From contig JAJFGB010000005.1 in NCBI GenBank assembly GCA_021776335.1, positions 1 to 64,000 on the forward strand: a stretch of 64,000 nt of DNA. The letters are read 5' to 3'. Of this stretch, positions 26,350-35,113 are shown in pieces. Positions within the stretch are counted from its first letter, which is position 1. Every line of letters starts with the position of its first letter. The position numbers and the translations under genes were made by a program. The notes under the pieces were generated by a model. The model searched no databases and had not been told where the DNA came from. It was given only the letters and a program-made list of their open reading frames with translations. Source of the stretch: Hyphococcus sp. GTDB taxonomy: Bacteria > Pseudomonadota > Alphaproteobacteria > Caulobacterales > Parvularculaceae.

Positions 26350-27057
26350 TTGAAATTACTGCGTGAACTGACAAAAAAGCCCTGGCTGGAAAAGGGGTTT
26401 GACTCCGACGATGGGCCCGGCGCTGATGGTATTCGCGGTCCTGCAGTCGCGGCCACCGGTATGTGGTTTTATGTCGGGGTCGCCTCGGTGATGTTCTCGC
26501 TGATTATCGCTGCCTATGTGTTGCGACTTGGAAATTATGGCGCTGATCCCGCTAGCGCGGCTGCGGCAAAAGCATCGCTTGCCTGGTGGACGCTGGCGGC
26601 GATCTGCGGCATTCCGCCAGCGGATGATTGGGCGCCCATGGCGGAACCCTTTCTTTTATGGATCAATACGGGCGTACTGATTCTCAGCAGTATCGCCTGG
26701 CAACGCGCGCGCGGCGATCTGCGCAGCGGGCGCATGGACAAATTGCGCATCACATTGACGGCGGGCGGTCTTCTGGCCCTGGTATTCCTCGCCGGTCAGC
26801 TGACGGTTTGGCGCACGCTCATGGCCAGCGGCCAGTTTGCGCCTGACGGCCCCGCTCTTGCGTTCTTTTACCTGATTACAGCGCTGCATGGATTACACAT
26901 GCTTGGCGGGTTGTTTTTTTGGGGCCGGACAACGGCGATGGTCTTGAATGGGGCAGAACCCGCCGAGGTTGCAACCGGCGTTAATGTTTGTGCGATCTAC
27001 TGGCATTATTTGCTCATTGTCTGGGTCGTCATGTTCGGGCTGCTGCTTATCACATGA
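26350..27057 (+). CDS. Additional subunit-III-like membrane protein
   Basis: Predicted 235-aa membrane protein with five or six spans. The layout resembles haem-copper oxidase subunit III: GMWFYVGVASVMFSLIIAAYVLRLG, later FYLITALHGLHMLGGLFFWG and CAIYWHYLLIVWVVMFGLLL, whose histidines echo the COX3 helices. It precedes the true subunit III, so the operon has two COX3-fold genes; such a pair is known in several alphaproteobacterial cox operons. The start is TTG 26350 with GGAGAG upstream. It may be an accessory or assembly subunit. Confidence 0.85.
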   Translation: MKLLRELTKKPWLEKGFDSDDGPGADGIRGPAVAATGMWFYVGVASVMFSLIIAAYVLRLGNYGADPASAAAAKASLAWWTLAAICGIPPADDWAPMAEPFLLWINTGVLILSSIAWQRARGDLRSGRMDKLRITLTAGGLLALVFLAGQLTVWRTLMASGQFAPDGPALAFFYLITALHGLHMLGGLFFWGRTTAMVLNGAEPAEVATGVNVCAIYWHYLLIVWVVMFGLLLIT

Positions 27058-27103
27058 TCATGTTTTCGCTTCTTTTTCCCCATCATCGGAACGGCTAATC
27101 GAT

Positions 27104-27784
27104 ATGTCGCAAAATACACACGTAGCCACAGAACCACATAGTCTTGAAACGCTTGTTTCGGATTGGTCGACGGATCAGGAGGTCTTCAAAAAGGTCCAGT
27201 GGGGCAAGGCCATGATGTGGATCTTCCTCCTGAGCGACACATTTATTTTTTCATGCTTCCTGACGTCTTACATGACAGTGCGGGCGACAACGATGGTGGC
27301 CTGGCCCAATCCCAGTGAGGTATTCGCCCTAACGTTATTTGGCGAGAATATTCCGCTGATTTTGATCGCCATCATGACATTTGTGTTGATCAGTTCGAGC
27401 GGCACGATGGCGTTGGCGGTCAATTTTGGCTATCGCCGCAATCGAAAAGCAACTGCCTACCTGATGCTGGCGACAGCGTTGTTAGGGGCGACCTTTGTCG
27501 GCATGCAGGCTTTCGAATGGTCAAAGCTTATCGCAGAGGGCGTTCGGCCCTGGGGCAATCCATTCGGCGCACCCCAATTTGGCGCTTCTTTCTTTATGAT
27601 CACTGGCTTTCACGGATTCCACGTGTCCATCGGCGTCATTTATCTGACGATCATCGCGCTGCGTGTTCTCAACGGCGTTTACGATCGCAATGGCAAATAT
27701 GAGGTCGTTGAAATCACCGGTCTTTATTGGCACTTCGTCGACCTTGTATGGGTCTTTATCTTTGCATTCTTCTATCTTTGGTGA
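27104..27784 (+). CDS. coxC: Cytochrome c oxidase subunit III
   Basis: Predicted 226-aa COX3 with about five spans. Characteristic segments are WGKAMMWIFLLSDTFIFSCF, GATFVGMQAFEWSKLI, FFMITGFHGFHVSIGVIYL and EITGLYWHFVDLVWVFIFAF. Subunit III stabilises the D-channel proton uptake of subunit I. ATG 27104 is chosen because the N-terminal MSQNTHVATEPHSLE is the natural start; the upstream open frame overlaps the previous gene. It is 46 nt after the subunit-III-like gene and 10 nt before the subunit-IV gene. Confidence 0.93.
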   Translation: MSQNTHVATEPHSLETLVSDWSTDQEVFKKVQWGKAMMWIFLLSDTFIFSCFLTSYMTVRATTMVAWPNPSEVFALTLFGENIPLILIAIMTFVLISSSGTMALAVNFGYRRNRKATAYLMLATALLGATFVGMQAFEWSKLIAEGVRPWGNPFGAPQFGASFFMITGFHGFHVSIGVIYLTIIALRVLNGVYDRNGKYEVVEITGLYWHFVDLVWVFIFAFFYLW

Positions 27785-27794
27785 GGACCTTGTA

Positions 27795-28199
27795 ATGGAT
27801 CAAGCAACACACGCTGTTCAGACGCCTTCGACGCCGGTTGGGACCACGCAAGGTCATGATGACGCCGGGCAACAGCACCCGCTTGGCGTCTATTTCAAAA
27901 TCTGGGGCCTTCTGTTTGTTTTGAGCGCTTTGTCTTATGCGGTTGATTATTTTGGATTCCAGGGCCTTACCCGATGGTCCCTTATTCTCATCTTCATGTT
28001 TCTAAAAGCGGGCCTGATCGTTTCCGTCTTCATGCATATGGTGTGGGAGCGCCTGGCGCTGATCTACGCGATCCTGCTGCCGCCGCTGGCCCTGATTGTG
28101 CTTGTCGGCCTGATGTCTCTTGAGGCCGATTATACGCACTGGACGCGTATGTTGTTTTATGAAACGCCCGCGGCAATTGAACCCGTAGAGCATCATTGA
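27795..28199 (+). CDS. Prokaryotic cytochrome c oxidase subunit IV
   Basis: Predicted 134-aa membrane protein. A ~30-residue hydrophilic N-terminus precedes three spans (YFKIWGLLFVLSALSYAVDYF; SLILIFMFLKAGLIVSVFMHM; IYAILLPPLALIVLVGLMSLE). The FLKAGLIVSVFMHM segment with its conserved Lys and His-Met is the signature of the COX4_pro family. ATG 27795 sits 10 nt after subunit III. It completes the oxidase complex. Confidence 0.9.
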   Translation: MDQATHAVQTPSTPVGTTQGHDDAGQQHPLGVYFKIWGLLFVLSALSYAVDYFGFQGLTRWSLILIFMFLKAGLIVSVFMHMVWERLALIYAILLPPLALIVLVGLMSLEADYTHWTRMLFYETPAAIEPVEHH

Positions 28200-28266
28200 T
28201 GATTGAGGCTGAGGGTAGAAAGGATCGCAGTGTGATGCATTTGTATCCAACGACAAGGCGTCAGTT

Positions 28267-28953
28267 ATGACCAAGATCACGCTCGCGGTAACATTCGCCT
28301 TTTCACTGATGTTTACAGCCAATTGGTTTGCTGGCTTTGTTTTTCGTGACGCCTATTCTCATCAACTTGTCATCGACATACCGGACTTTGATGAAGCGCC
28401 GCTTGTTAATCGTGCGGCTCTGCAACGAAGCTGGCCAAATGGCTTGAGCGAGCTAAGTATGCGCGCGCAGGTGCGCGCCCAAATGCAGGACGTCGAAAAC
28501 CTGGAGCCTCCCAAACGCACAGCAGCGCTCACATCTGAAGCTGCGGCGCCGCCAGCGCCGGAACCCGACCTGGGGACATTGCTTGCGAGCGCCGATCTTG
28601 CAAATGGCAATAAGAGAGCGCGTATTTGCGGCAGTTGTCACACATTCAATGACGGCGGGAGAAACGGGACCGGTCCGAATCTCTGGGACGTTGTCGGGCG
28701 CGATATTGCGGCTGTGGCGTCCTTCGACTATTCGGCCGCGCTCGCCGCAGAGCCTGGTAATTGGACGTTTGAAAAACTCGATGATTATCTTCTAAAGCCA
28801 GGTGCGGCGATTCCCGGCAATTCAATGAATTTTCAAGGGATTAAAAAGGCGCGGGATCGTGCTGATGTGATCGCCTATCTGAGGGCGCAGGCCGCTTCGC
28901 AAATTCCACTCCCAGAACCGGCGCCCGCCGCTGGGGACAGTGATGCCAACTAA
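28267..28953 (+). CDS. Membrane-anchored class I cytochrome c
   Basis: Predicted 228-aa electron carrier. An uncleaved N-terminal helix (ITLAVTFAFSLMFTANWFAGFVF) anchors it in the inner membrane, a ~75-residue Ala/Pro/Glu-rich linker follows, and residues ~108-215 are a cytochrome c domain with CGSCH haem attachment, TGPNLWDVVGR and the axial Met in GNSMNF. The layout matches the CycM/cytochrome c552 type that links the bc1 complex to aa3 oxidase. It is 67 nt after subunit IV and probably last in the operon. Confidence 0.92.
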   Translation: MTKITLAVTFAFSLMFTANWFAGFVFRDAYSHQLVIDIPDFDEAPLVNRAALQRSWPNGLSELSMRAQVRAQMQDVENLEPPKRTAALTSEAAAPPAPEPDLGTLLASADLANGNKRARICGSCHTFNDGGRNGTGPNLWDVVGRDIAAVASFDYSAALAAEPGNWTFEKLDDYLLKPGAAIPGNSMNFQGIKKARDRADVIAYLRAQAASQIPLPEPAPAAGDSDAN

Positions 28954-29152
28954 GGGCGCCCGTGTGGGGTTTGCTCGAAATGGCGCTGTTATTGATACGG
29001 TATTGCGCCGTTAAAGCCTGATTAACCAACGTAACCTACAAAATTCGCCGATTGAGGCGATTGTCGTGCGCTTGGAATTTTGCGCCGAGCAGGTCAGGAC
29101 GGGTAACTTGGACCAGCATAGAGATCCTTCGCGGAAGAATTCGCGGCAAAAT

Positions 29153-29497
29153 ATGGTCGACCAGTATGTCGGCCGACGGTTAAAGCTGTTGCGACGTCAG
29201 AAACACATTTCCCAAAAAGTGCTCGCTGAAAGGTTGGAAATCACGTTTCAGCAAGTTCAGAAATATGAAAAAGGCTTGAACCGGCTTCCTGCTGGAAGAA
29301 TGCTGGCTATTTGTATGGCTCTCGACATAACGCCAAACGACTTGTTTCATGACCTTTTGTTGAAAGAATATCCGATCAAAGAGCCGGAAAATTACACCGA
29401 CCAGGAAATGGAACTGATTGAATCCTTGCGGCAATTGGCGCCGCCATTGAAAAGTCAGGTTCGTCAGATGGTCGGAACGCTCGCGGCCCGGCAATAA
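29153..29497 (+). CDS. XRE-family transcriptional regulator
   Basis: Predicted 114-aa DNA-binding protein. Residues 3-65 are a Cro/C1 helix-turn-helix (VGRRLKLLRRQKHISQKVLA, then TFQQVQKYEKGLNRLPAGRM, LDITPNDLF). The C-terminal LIESLRQLAPPLKSQVRQM is typical of a conserved alphaproteobacterial group of short regulators. ATG 29153 lacks a strong ribosome site; a GTG at 29066 with 29 more residues is possible. No target is evident, though the neighbouring deacetylase gene follows in the same direction after a hairpin. Confidence 0.82.
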   Translation: MVDQYVGRRLKLLRRQKHISQKVLAERLEITFQQVQKYEKGLNRLPAGRMLAICMALDITPNDLFHDLLLKEYPIKEPENYTDQEMELIESLRQLAPPLKSQVRQMVGTLAARQ

Positions 29498-29504
29498 GGC
29501 CCCG

Positions 29505-29528
29505 TGCCGCCAAAACTGCTTGGCGGCA
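29505..29528 (+). terminator. Hairpin between XRE and deacetylase genes
   Basis: TGCCGCCAA (29505-29513) and TTGGCGGCA (29520-29528) form a perfect 9-bp stem around a 6-nt loop just after the regulator stop. There is no downstream U-tract, so it may be a transcript-end stabiliser rather than a full intrinsic terminator. Confidence 0.45.
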
Positions 29529-29585
29529 TGCAAATTGCGCTATAAGTCGCAAATATTGTGTTTCACATCCTTGATGGAATTTCTG

Positions 29586-30341
29586 ATGAGCGCGCATAGG
29601 CAACATATCGATGTGCTGATGTATCACTCGATCTCTGACGCTGGCGGTCCAACCAGTATGCCGGCGCCGGTATTTGCCGCTCAGATGAAAGCGCTTGCCG
29701 AGACCGGGTATCATATTGCGAATCTGACCGACCTTGTCGCCTGGCGCGAAGGTCAATTGAAGTTGCCGGAAAAGACCGCAATCATCACTTTTGACGATGG
29801 ATTTCTGGATTTTCGTGACGCGGCCTGGCCTGTTTTGGAAAGGCTCGGCTTTTCCGCAATCGTGTTTCTTCCAACTGACTGCCTCGGGGAAAATGAAAGC
29901 TGGGAAGGGGCAAACAGCCCGCCGCGCGCCTTGATGAGCTGGGGTGATGTCAGCGCTTTGTCAAAAAACGGCGCGCAGTTCGGCAGTCACAGTTTGACAC
30001 ACGCTAACCTTACGCTGCTTGATAGGGAAACACTAAATACGCAGTTAAGCCAGTCGCGAAGTCGTCTCGAAGATGCGCTTGGAGAGGCGGTTACAACTTT
30101 TGCAGCGCCCTATGGAGCGGTGAATGAAACTGTGCGCAGCGCAATTGCAGACCATTACGCGATTGCTGCAGGAACGCAGCTTGGCCGCACCGATGATTCA
30201 GTTGATGTCTTTGATGTGCCGCGCCTGGAGATGCATTATTTTCGAGATATTGCTTTGTGGAGAAAATATCTTGAAGGAAAAGCTGACCGATATCTGGCGG
30301 TCAGAAAATTTGCGCGAAATATTCGGCAGGTTTTTCGATAA
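29586..30341 (+). CDS. Polysaccharide deacetylase (NodB domain)
   Basis: Predicted 251-aa carbohydrate esterase family 4 enzyme. TFDDGF carries the catalytic Asp and first metal Asp, HSLTHANL supplies the two metal histidines (H-x3-H), and AAPYGAVNE is the groove motif. It removes N-acetyl groups from a surface glycan or oligosaccharide intermediate. ATG 29586 is preferred, with 29574 in frame as an alternative; ribosome sites are weak for both. It heads the short glycan operon with the glycosyltransferase at 30423. Confidence 0.88.
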   Translation: MSAHRQHIDVLMYHSISDAGGPTSMPAPVFAAQMKALAETGYHIANLTDLVAWREGQLKLPEKTAIITFDDGFLDFRDAAWPVLERLGFSAIVFLPTDCLGENESWEGANSPPRALMSWGDVSALSKNGAQFGSHSLTHANLTLLDRETLNTQLSQSRSRLEDALGEAVTTFAAPYGAVNETVRSAIADHYAIAAGTQLGRTDDSVDVFDVPRLEMHYFRDIALWRKYLEGKADRYLAVRKFARNIRQVFR

Positions 30342-30422
30342 TTCAGCTGTTGATTATTGTCGACAGTTTTGGCGGTAATGTGAACGAACAGTGCTCAATT
30401 GATCACTCCGGGGAGGCGAAAT

Positions 30423-31628
30423 TTGAGGGTTGCGATCGTTACGACTTTCTACCCGCCATATAATTTTGGCGGGGACGGACAATATGTCCGGCGTTTTGCG
30501 CACGCGCTGGTGGCGCGCGGTCATGAAGTTGAAGTCATCCATGAGAGCGATGCTCATCGCATATTGAGCGACAAAACCGATCTTGAACCGATGCCAGAGC
30601 CGGAAGGCGTCACGATTCATCGCTTGAAAAGCGTGCTGCCCACTTTGTCCTGTCTTGCGACCCAGCAATTAGGAACCCCGCTGGTGCAGGGGCGGCGGAT
30701 CAAAGATATCCTGTCGCGCAAATTCGACGTCATTCATTATCACAATGTTTCGCTGGTTGGCGGGCCCGGGGTTTTGGGCCTTGGTGATGCGGTCAAACTT
30801 TACACGGCCCATGAGCATTGGCTTGTTTGCCCCATGCATATTCTTTGGAAAGACAATCGCGAACCCTGCAACAAAAAGGCTTGTTTTTCGTGCAGCCTGA
30901 AACATCGCCGACCGCCTCAACTATGGCGTTATACGCCGTTGTTAAAAAGGGCCGGGCGACATGTAGACGCCTTTCTGGCGCTCAGTGAATTCAGCGCCCA
31001 GAAGCATCAGGAATACGGGTTTCCTTTCCCGATGCGCGTAACACCATCGTTTCTTCCGGATGTTCCGCTGGCGCCGCTGCCGGCAAACCAGACACGGCCA
31101 TATTTTTTGCTCGTCGGGCGTCTTGAAACGATTAAAGGGTTTCAGGATGTGATTCCGGTATTCGACGAAGCAATGCCCGCAGATCTGTTGATCGCGGGTG
31201 ACGGAAATTTTGGCGACGAACTTCGCAAATTGGCTAAGGATCGTTCGAACGTTAAGTTTTTGGGTTCGCGGACGCCGGAACAACTACGCACACTCTATCG
31301 CGGCGCCCGTGCCTTAATTGCGCCGTCGCGGTGTTATGAGGTGTTTCCGCTCGTGCTTCTTGAGGCATTCCAACAGGAAACGCCCGCGATCGTCCGCGAT
31401 CTCGGTCCTTATCCGGAGATAATTCAGGCAAGCAAAGGCGGTGCGTTATTTCATGATGAACAATCGCTGCGTCAGGCGATATCAGAATTCATAGGAGACG
31501 ACGGGCCACGTGATGCGACGGGACTGCAGGCGCGCAAAGCTTTCGACACGCAATGGTCGGAAGAGGTTGCGTTGAAAAACTACATTGATCTCGTTGAGGA
31601 GATCAAAGCGCGGAAGAAAGCTGCTTAG
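30423..31628 (+). CDS. GT4-type glycosyltransferase
   Basis: Predicted 401-aa GT-B enzyme. The N-terminal Rossmann half begins RVAIVTTFYPPYNFGGDGQY and contains HYHNVSLVGGPG and TAHEHWLVCPMH. The C-terminal nucleotide-sugar half has FLLVGRLETIKGF, FLGSRTPEQLRTLYRGARALIAPS and the EVFPLVLLEAF glutamate motif. A CNKKACFSC cysteine cluster in the middle resembles that of a subgroup of family 4 transferases and may bind zinc. The TTG at 30423 is supported by GGGGAGG about 6 nt upstream. Donor and acceptor are unknown. Confidence 0.9.
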   Translation: MRVAIVTTFYPPYNFGGDGQYVRRFAHALVARGHEVEVIHESDAHRILSDKTDLEPMPEPEGVTIHRLKSVLPTLSCLATQQLGTPLVQGRRIKDILSRKFDVIHYHNVSLVGGPGVLGLGDAVKLYTAHEHWLVCPMHILWKDNREPCNKKACFSCSLKHRRPPQLWRYTPLLKRAGRHVDAFLALSEFSAQKHQEYGFPFPMRVTPSFLPDVPLAPLPANQTRPYFLLVGRLETIKGFQDVIPVFDEAMPADLLIAGDGNFGDELRKLAKDRSNVKFLGSRTPEQLRTLYRGARALIAPSRCYEVFPLVLLEAFQQETPAIVRDLGPYPEIIQASKGGALFHDEQSLRQAISEFIGDDGPRDATGLQARKAFDTQWSEEVALKNYIDLVEEIKARKKAA

Positions 31629-31644
31629 CGCGTTATCGGCAGAA

Positions 31645-33129
31645 TTAGTCTTCGACGACGTGGCTTTCAAACTCGTGACGCTTTTCCGTCCACAAAACCT
31701 CGTCGAAATTTCCATCGGGTTCCAAACAGTCAACGGCGCCGATCGCCATGGCAAGCGCGTGATGTGTGTTGTCATGGGCAAAGAGCCCCTGCCGGCCGAA
31801 AGTGAGAAGGCCGTCAAGATTGCCGATCCATTCATCAAGAATATTGAAATGACCTTCATAACCACGCGAATAAACCGGGTAGGCAAATTTCAACCGCTTC
31901 GTCTCAGTTTTTACCACGGGCGCTGTTACCGGTAGCCCCATTTCTGTAAGCCACTGACAATAAAGTTTGCCCAATTCGTCGTTACTCATCGTCCAATATT
32001 TATCGGAAGGATCGGCCGGCAGCTCCGCACAAAGGACGGTTCTGTTTTTTGGCTCTTCCCCCGCATAGTAATTTTTAGTTTCCGACATTCTTGAGATTGG
32101 AACGCTTAGTTCGGGAAAATAGTGCGCGTCATATTCAGAGAACTGGTCGGTTTCAAGAACAAGATAGATCAGGATCATGCCGCGAAACTTGATCGCATTG
32201 GCCGCCTCAAGAACAGGCGGTGGCGGTGGTGGTTCGATCATGCGCGCCATCATACTCAGCGGCAGCGTCGTCCAGACGTGGTCATAGGAAACGCGATGCT
32301 CGCTATCGCCATCTTTGTAACGCAATCCAGTTACGCGATTACCATCACGTTCAATCGCAGTGATTTCTGCATTGAGGTTTAGCGTTGCGCCCTGATCAAC
32401 GGCGGCTTGTGCGAAGCTTTCGGTAATCTGGCCAAATCCCTTGCGCGGGTAATGGAAAACGCCGGTTGTAGGCGATTTTAGACCGGGAATTTGCCGCGCG
32501 ATTTTTAACAATATTTTGAAGACTGAACTGCCTGAAACACGCCTGTGCGCAAGTTTAACAGCGAGTTCCGACGGTTTTAGGCCCCAGAGTTTTTCGACGT
32601 AAGGAAAGTAAAATGCTTCACTCATTGCCGGACCGAGGCCGCCGTCCAGAATGGTGGCAAACGTTTCTTGCGCTGGTTTCTTTCTGGGAAAAATCTTTTT
32701 GATAGTGTCGAATGCGAGCGCCAGAGCAAACGTCTTTTTGATACGCAATAACAAATCTATCGGCTTCAGGGGAAAATGAATCCAGCGCCCCTGAAGAAGA
32801 ATGCGGCCATGGCGAGGGCGCGTCAGGAAGTCATCACCCAGAAGTTGTTTGACTTGATTTTTGATACGGGGCTCAGCAATGGGGTGAAAACGGTGGCTGC
32901 CATGATCGCACCAGACGCCATCGATCTGGAAACTTCCAGCATTGCCGCCAACTCTGGCGCCTCGTTCAAAAAGTTGAACATCTACACCATCACGTTGCGA
33001 CAGATAAAAAGCGGCGCCGGCGCCGGCCGGACCTGCCCCCAACACAGCAATTTTTTGTTTTGCATTCTGCGATGCGCCGGCTCCAGCCGAGCGTTCGTCA
33101 GAAGTCTGATTGCTACTCTTATCCATCAC
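31645..33129 (-). CDS. FAD-dependent amine-oxidase-fold oxidoreductase
   Basis: Predicted 494-aa flavoprotein. The dinucleotide motif VLGAGPAGAGAAFYLS is at about residues 29-44, followed by ERGARVGGNAGSF, a UDP-galactopyranose-mutase or protoporphyrinogen-oxidase-like body (FYFPYVEKLWGLKPSELAV) and the C-terminal FAD segment (GLLTFGRQGLFAHDNTHHALAMAIGA). The substrate is not known; in clusters with GT2 and flippase-like genes such enzymes act on polyprenyl-linked sugars or lipids. It converges with the GT4 gene, and is last of the minus-strand glycan/lipid set. Confidence 0.85.
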   Translation of the reverse strand: MMDKSSNQTSDERSAGAGASQNAKQKIAVLGAGPAGAGAAFYLSQRDGVDVQLFERGARVGGNAGSFQIDGVWCDHGSHRFHPIAEPRIKNQVKQLLGDDFLTRPRHGRILLQGRWIHFPLKPIDLLLRIKKTFALALAFDTIKKIFPRKKPAQETFATILDGGLGPAMSEAFYFPYVEKLWGLKPSELAVKLAHRRVSGSSVFKILLKIARQIPGLKSPTTGVFHYPRKGFGQITESFAQAAVDQGATLNLNAEITAIERDGNRVTGLRYKDGDSEHRVSYDHVWTTLPLSMMARMIEPPPPPPVLEAANAIKFRGMILIYLVLETDQFSEYDAHYFPELSVPISRMSETKNYYAGEEPKNRTVLCAELPADPSDKYWTMSNDELGKLYCQWLTEMGLPVTAPVVKTETKRLKFAYPVYSRGYEGHFNILDEWIGNLDGLLTFGRQGLFAHDNTHHALAMAIGAVDCLEPDGNFDEVLWTEKRHEFESHVVED

Positions 33130-33146
33130 TCAACTTTCAATTGACG

Positions 33147-34109
33147 CTAGTCATTTTCTGGTAATGCCGGCGTTGGTGTTTTTTGGGACGTCAGCATGAG
33201 AATGAGCCCCCCAATCATGCCGCCGCCAAATAAAATCGACTGCCATAATAGGCTTGCTGCTACGATTCCTGCAGGATTAGCGCCAAGTCCGCCCAGGATT
33301 GCGGCAAGACTTGCCTCTCTGACGCCAAGCCCCGCAAGGCTGAAGGGCAGAATGGCGATCAGTTTTGCCAAAGGCCAGGCAAAGAACCATTGCGCTGCGC
33401 TGGCGTCTGCGACGGTTGCGCGCGCAAGCAAGATTGTCGTTAATATAAAAGCGCTTTGAATGCCCATGGACAAAAGAAGACAAGCGCTCAGCCGAAGCGG
33501 CTGCCTTGCAAAGTCAGCCACAAGCGCATCTATTTTCTGCATGATTTTCTGAATGGCGGCGATGCTGACTTTACGCAGCACCAGGTAGCCGCCGATCGCA
33601 ACGGTCGCCGCTAGTATCATGAACGCAATGATGATTGCGAGCCGCATGTCGAATAACGCAAAACCAATGGCCCAGATGCCGCCGATAGAAGCAAGGATCA
33701 GCAAGCCGAGTGTGTCGAGCAGCCGATCGAGAAGCGAGCCTGCGGCGACACGTGTGGGGTCTTTAGCGCTGCGCATCACGATGCCGGCGCGAACGACATC
33801 GCCGCCAGCAACGCCTGGCAGGCATAGATTGGCTGCAAGTCCCGCAAAATGCGCGCGTATTGTTGTGTAGGCAGATATTTCAGCATCTGTGCTGATCAGC
33901 AGGCGCCATTTCAGGGAGGCCAGTATATGCCCAGTCAAAAAAATGGCGAGTGCGCTGAACCAAATCGCGGGTTTTAGTTTTTTTATCGCCACAATAACGT
34001 CGCTGAGCGGCAGGAAGTAAAAAACTGCCGTCAAAAACACAGCGGAACCGAGCAATCGGAACCCCCATTTCAACAATCCGGATTTCGATGTGGCAGCCTC
34101 GGTTGTCAT
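33147..34109 (-). CDS. Lysylphosphatidylglycerol synthase TM-domain / UPF0104 flippase-like protein
   Basis: Predicted 320-aa protein with about eight membrane spans and no catalytic soluble domain. Family features are GHILASLKWRLLIS, the AGLAANLCLPGVAGGDVVRAG loop, LLDRLLDTLGLLIL and the closing FSLAGLGVREASLAAILGGLG. It is thought to move lipids or lipid-linked intermediates across the membrane. It lies 17 nt downstream of the GT2 stop-start junction region and 17 nt upstream of the flavoprotein gene, in one operon. Confidence 0.88.
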   Translation of the reverse strand: MTTEAATSKSGLLKWGFRLLGSAVFLTAVFYFLPLSDVIVAIKKLKPAIWFSALAIFLTGHILASLKWRLLISTDAEISAYTTIRAHFAGLAANLCLPGVAGGDVVRAGIVMRSAKDPTRVAAGSLLDRLLDTLGLLILASIGGIWAIGFALFDMRLAIIIAFMILAATVAIGGYLVLRKVSIAAIQKIMQKIDALVADFARQPLRLSACLLLSMGIQSAFILTTILLARATVADASAAQWFFAWPLAKLIAILPFSLAGLGVREASLAAILGGLGANPAGIVAASLLWQSILFGGGMIGGLILMLTSQKTPTPALPEND

Positions 34110-34124
34110 TGCTTAACAGCTTGC

Positions 34125-35003
34125 TCAAGGACGCAGATTTAGGCGCGAAATCATATCTGCGATCAGGCCAAGCGACCACACCATGATGGCGGCAAGAAAA
34201 GCGAAGATCGCGCTTTCGGAGAGGTTCCAAAGAACCAAATCGTAAATCAACTTCAGCGTGCCTAGTGCGAATAAAATAGCGCCGAGTGGTAGGAAAATAC
34301 GCAACGGATTAAAGAGTGCGATGACGCGCAAAACCAGCAGGATAAATGAGAAGAAATCAGTCGGCTTTATTTTTGAAACACCAACCCGCTGACCATATTC
34401 AATCGGCGTATAGACCACGCGAAGATCAGAGCAGAGCATGCAAAGCGTAATCGTCGTCGTGAACGAAAACCCAGATGGCAGCAGCGGAATGAAAGACTTT
34501 AGGGAGTCGCGCTTAAAAACCCGTAATCCTGAATTAAGATCAGGAATTTCCCGTTGAGATAAGTAGTTCGCCAGACCGTTTAATATGAATTTTGCAGGCC
34601 GTCGCACCATCGGGACATTTTTCATCGCGGTTCCACGATTGCCTACGACCATATCGGCGTCGCCAGCGAGCCCAAGCATGTCCGGCAAACGCTCGGCAGG
34701 ATAGGTGCCGTCAGCGTCGAGGATCGCCACATATTCTGAATTGCCAGCAGCGATGCCTCGCTTCAAGGCAGCGCCATATCCCGCGTTTTCTGGCAGATCA
34801 ACGATGCGTGCGGTTGTTTCCTTGGCGCGCGCCAGTGTGTTGTCTGACGATCCGTCATTGACGACGATGACATCGTGGCTGATCCCGGCTTTCGTGAGGA
34901 CCGACTGGACCTGAGCGATCGTGTCGATGATCGCCCCCTCTTCGTTATAAGCTGGAATGACGACGCTGAGGTCAACATAGTCAGGCTTGGAATGCGGCGT
35001 CAT
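34125..35003 (-). CDS. GT2 glycosyltransferase, dolichol-phosphate-mannose-synthase type
   Basis: Predicted 292-aa enzyme. A GT-A domain (LSVVIPAYNEE; VNDGSSDNT; DLPENAGYGAAL; LDADGTYP with DxD at 96-98) is followed by DLNSGLRVFKRDSL and two C-terminal membrane spans (~225-285). It transfers a sugar from a nucleotide donor to a polyprenyl phosphate at the inner membrane. ATG 35003. The gene leads into the flippase-like gene 15 nt downstream, which fits making and flipping of a lipid-linked sugar. Confidence 0.9.
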   Translation of the reverse strand: MTPHSKPDYVDLSVVIPAYNEEGAIIDTIAQVQSVLTKAGISHDVIVVNDGSSDNTLARAKETTARIVDLPENAGYGAALKRGIAAGNSEYVAILDADGTYPAERLPDMLGLAGDADMVVGNRGTAMKNVPMVRRPAKFILNGLANYLSQREIPDLNSGLRVFKRDSLKSFIPLLPSGFSFTTTITLCMLCSDLRVVYTPIEYGQRVGVSKIKPTDFFSFILLVLRVIALFNPLRIFLPLGAILFALGTLKLIYDLVLWNLSESAIFAFLAAIMVWSLGLIADMISRLNLRP

Positions 35004-35113
35004 AGGTTGGGTTCCTTTTAGGGTGTTCTTATGTGCCTGTTTTCGTTGGTCGTGAAAGGCTTAACGAAACGTTAACGCCGGTACAGCAACCGTCAGTTGG
35101 TTTGATCCGGGAA

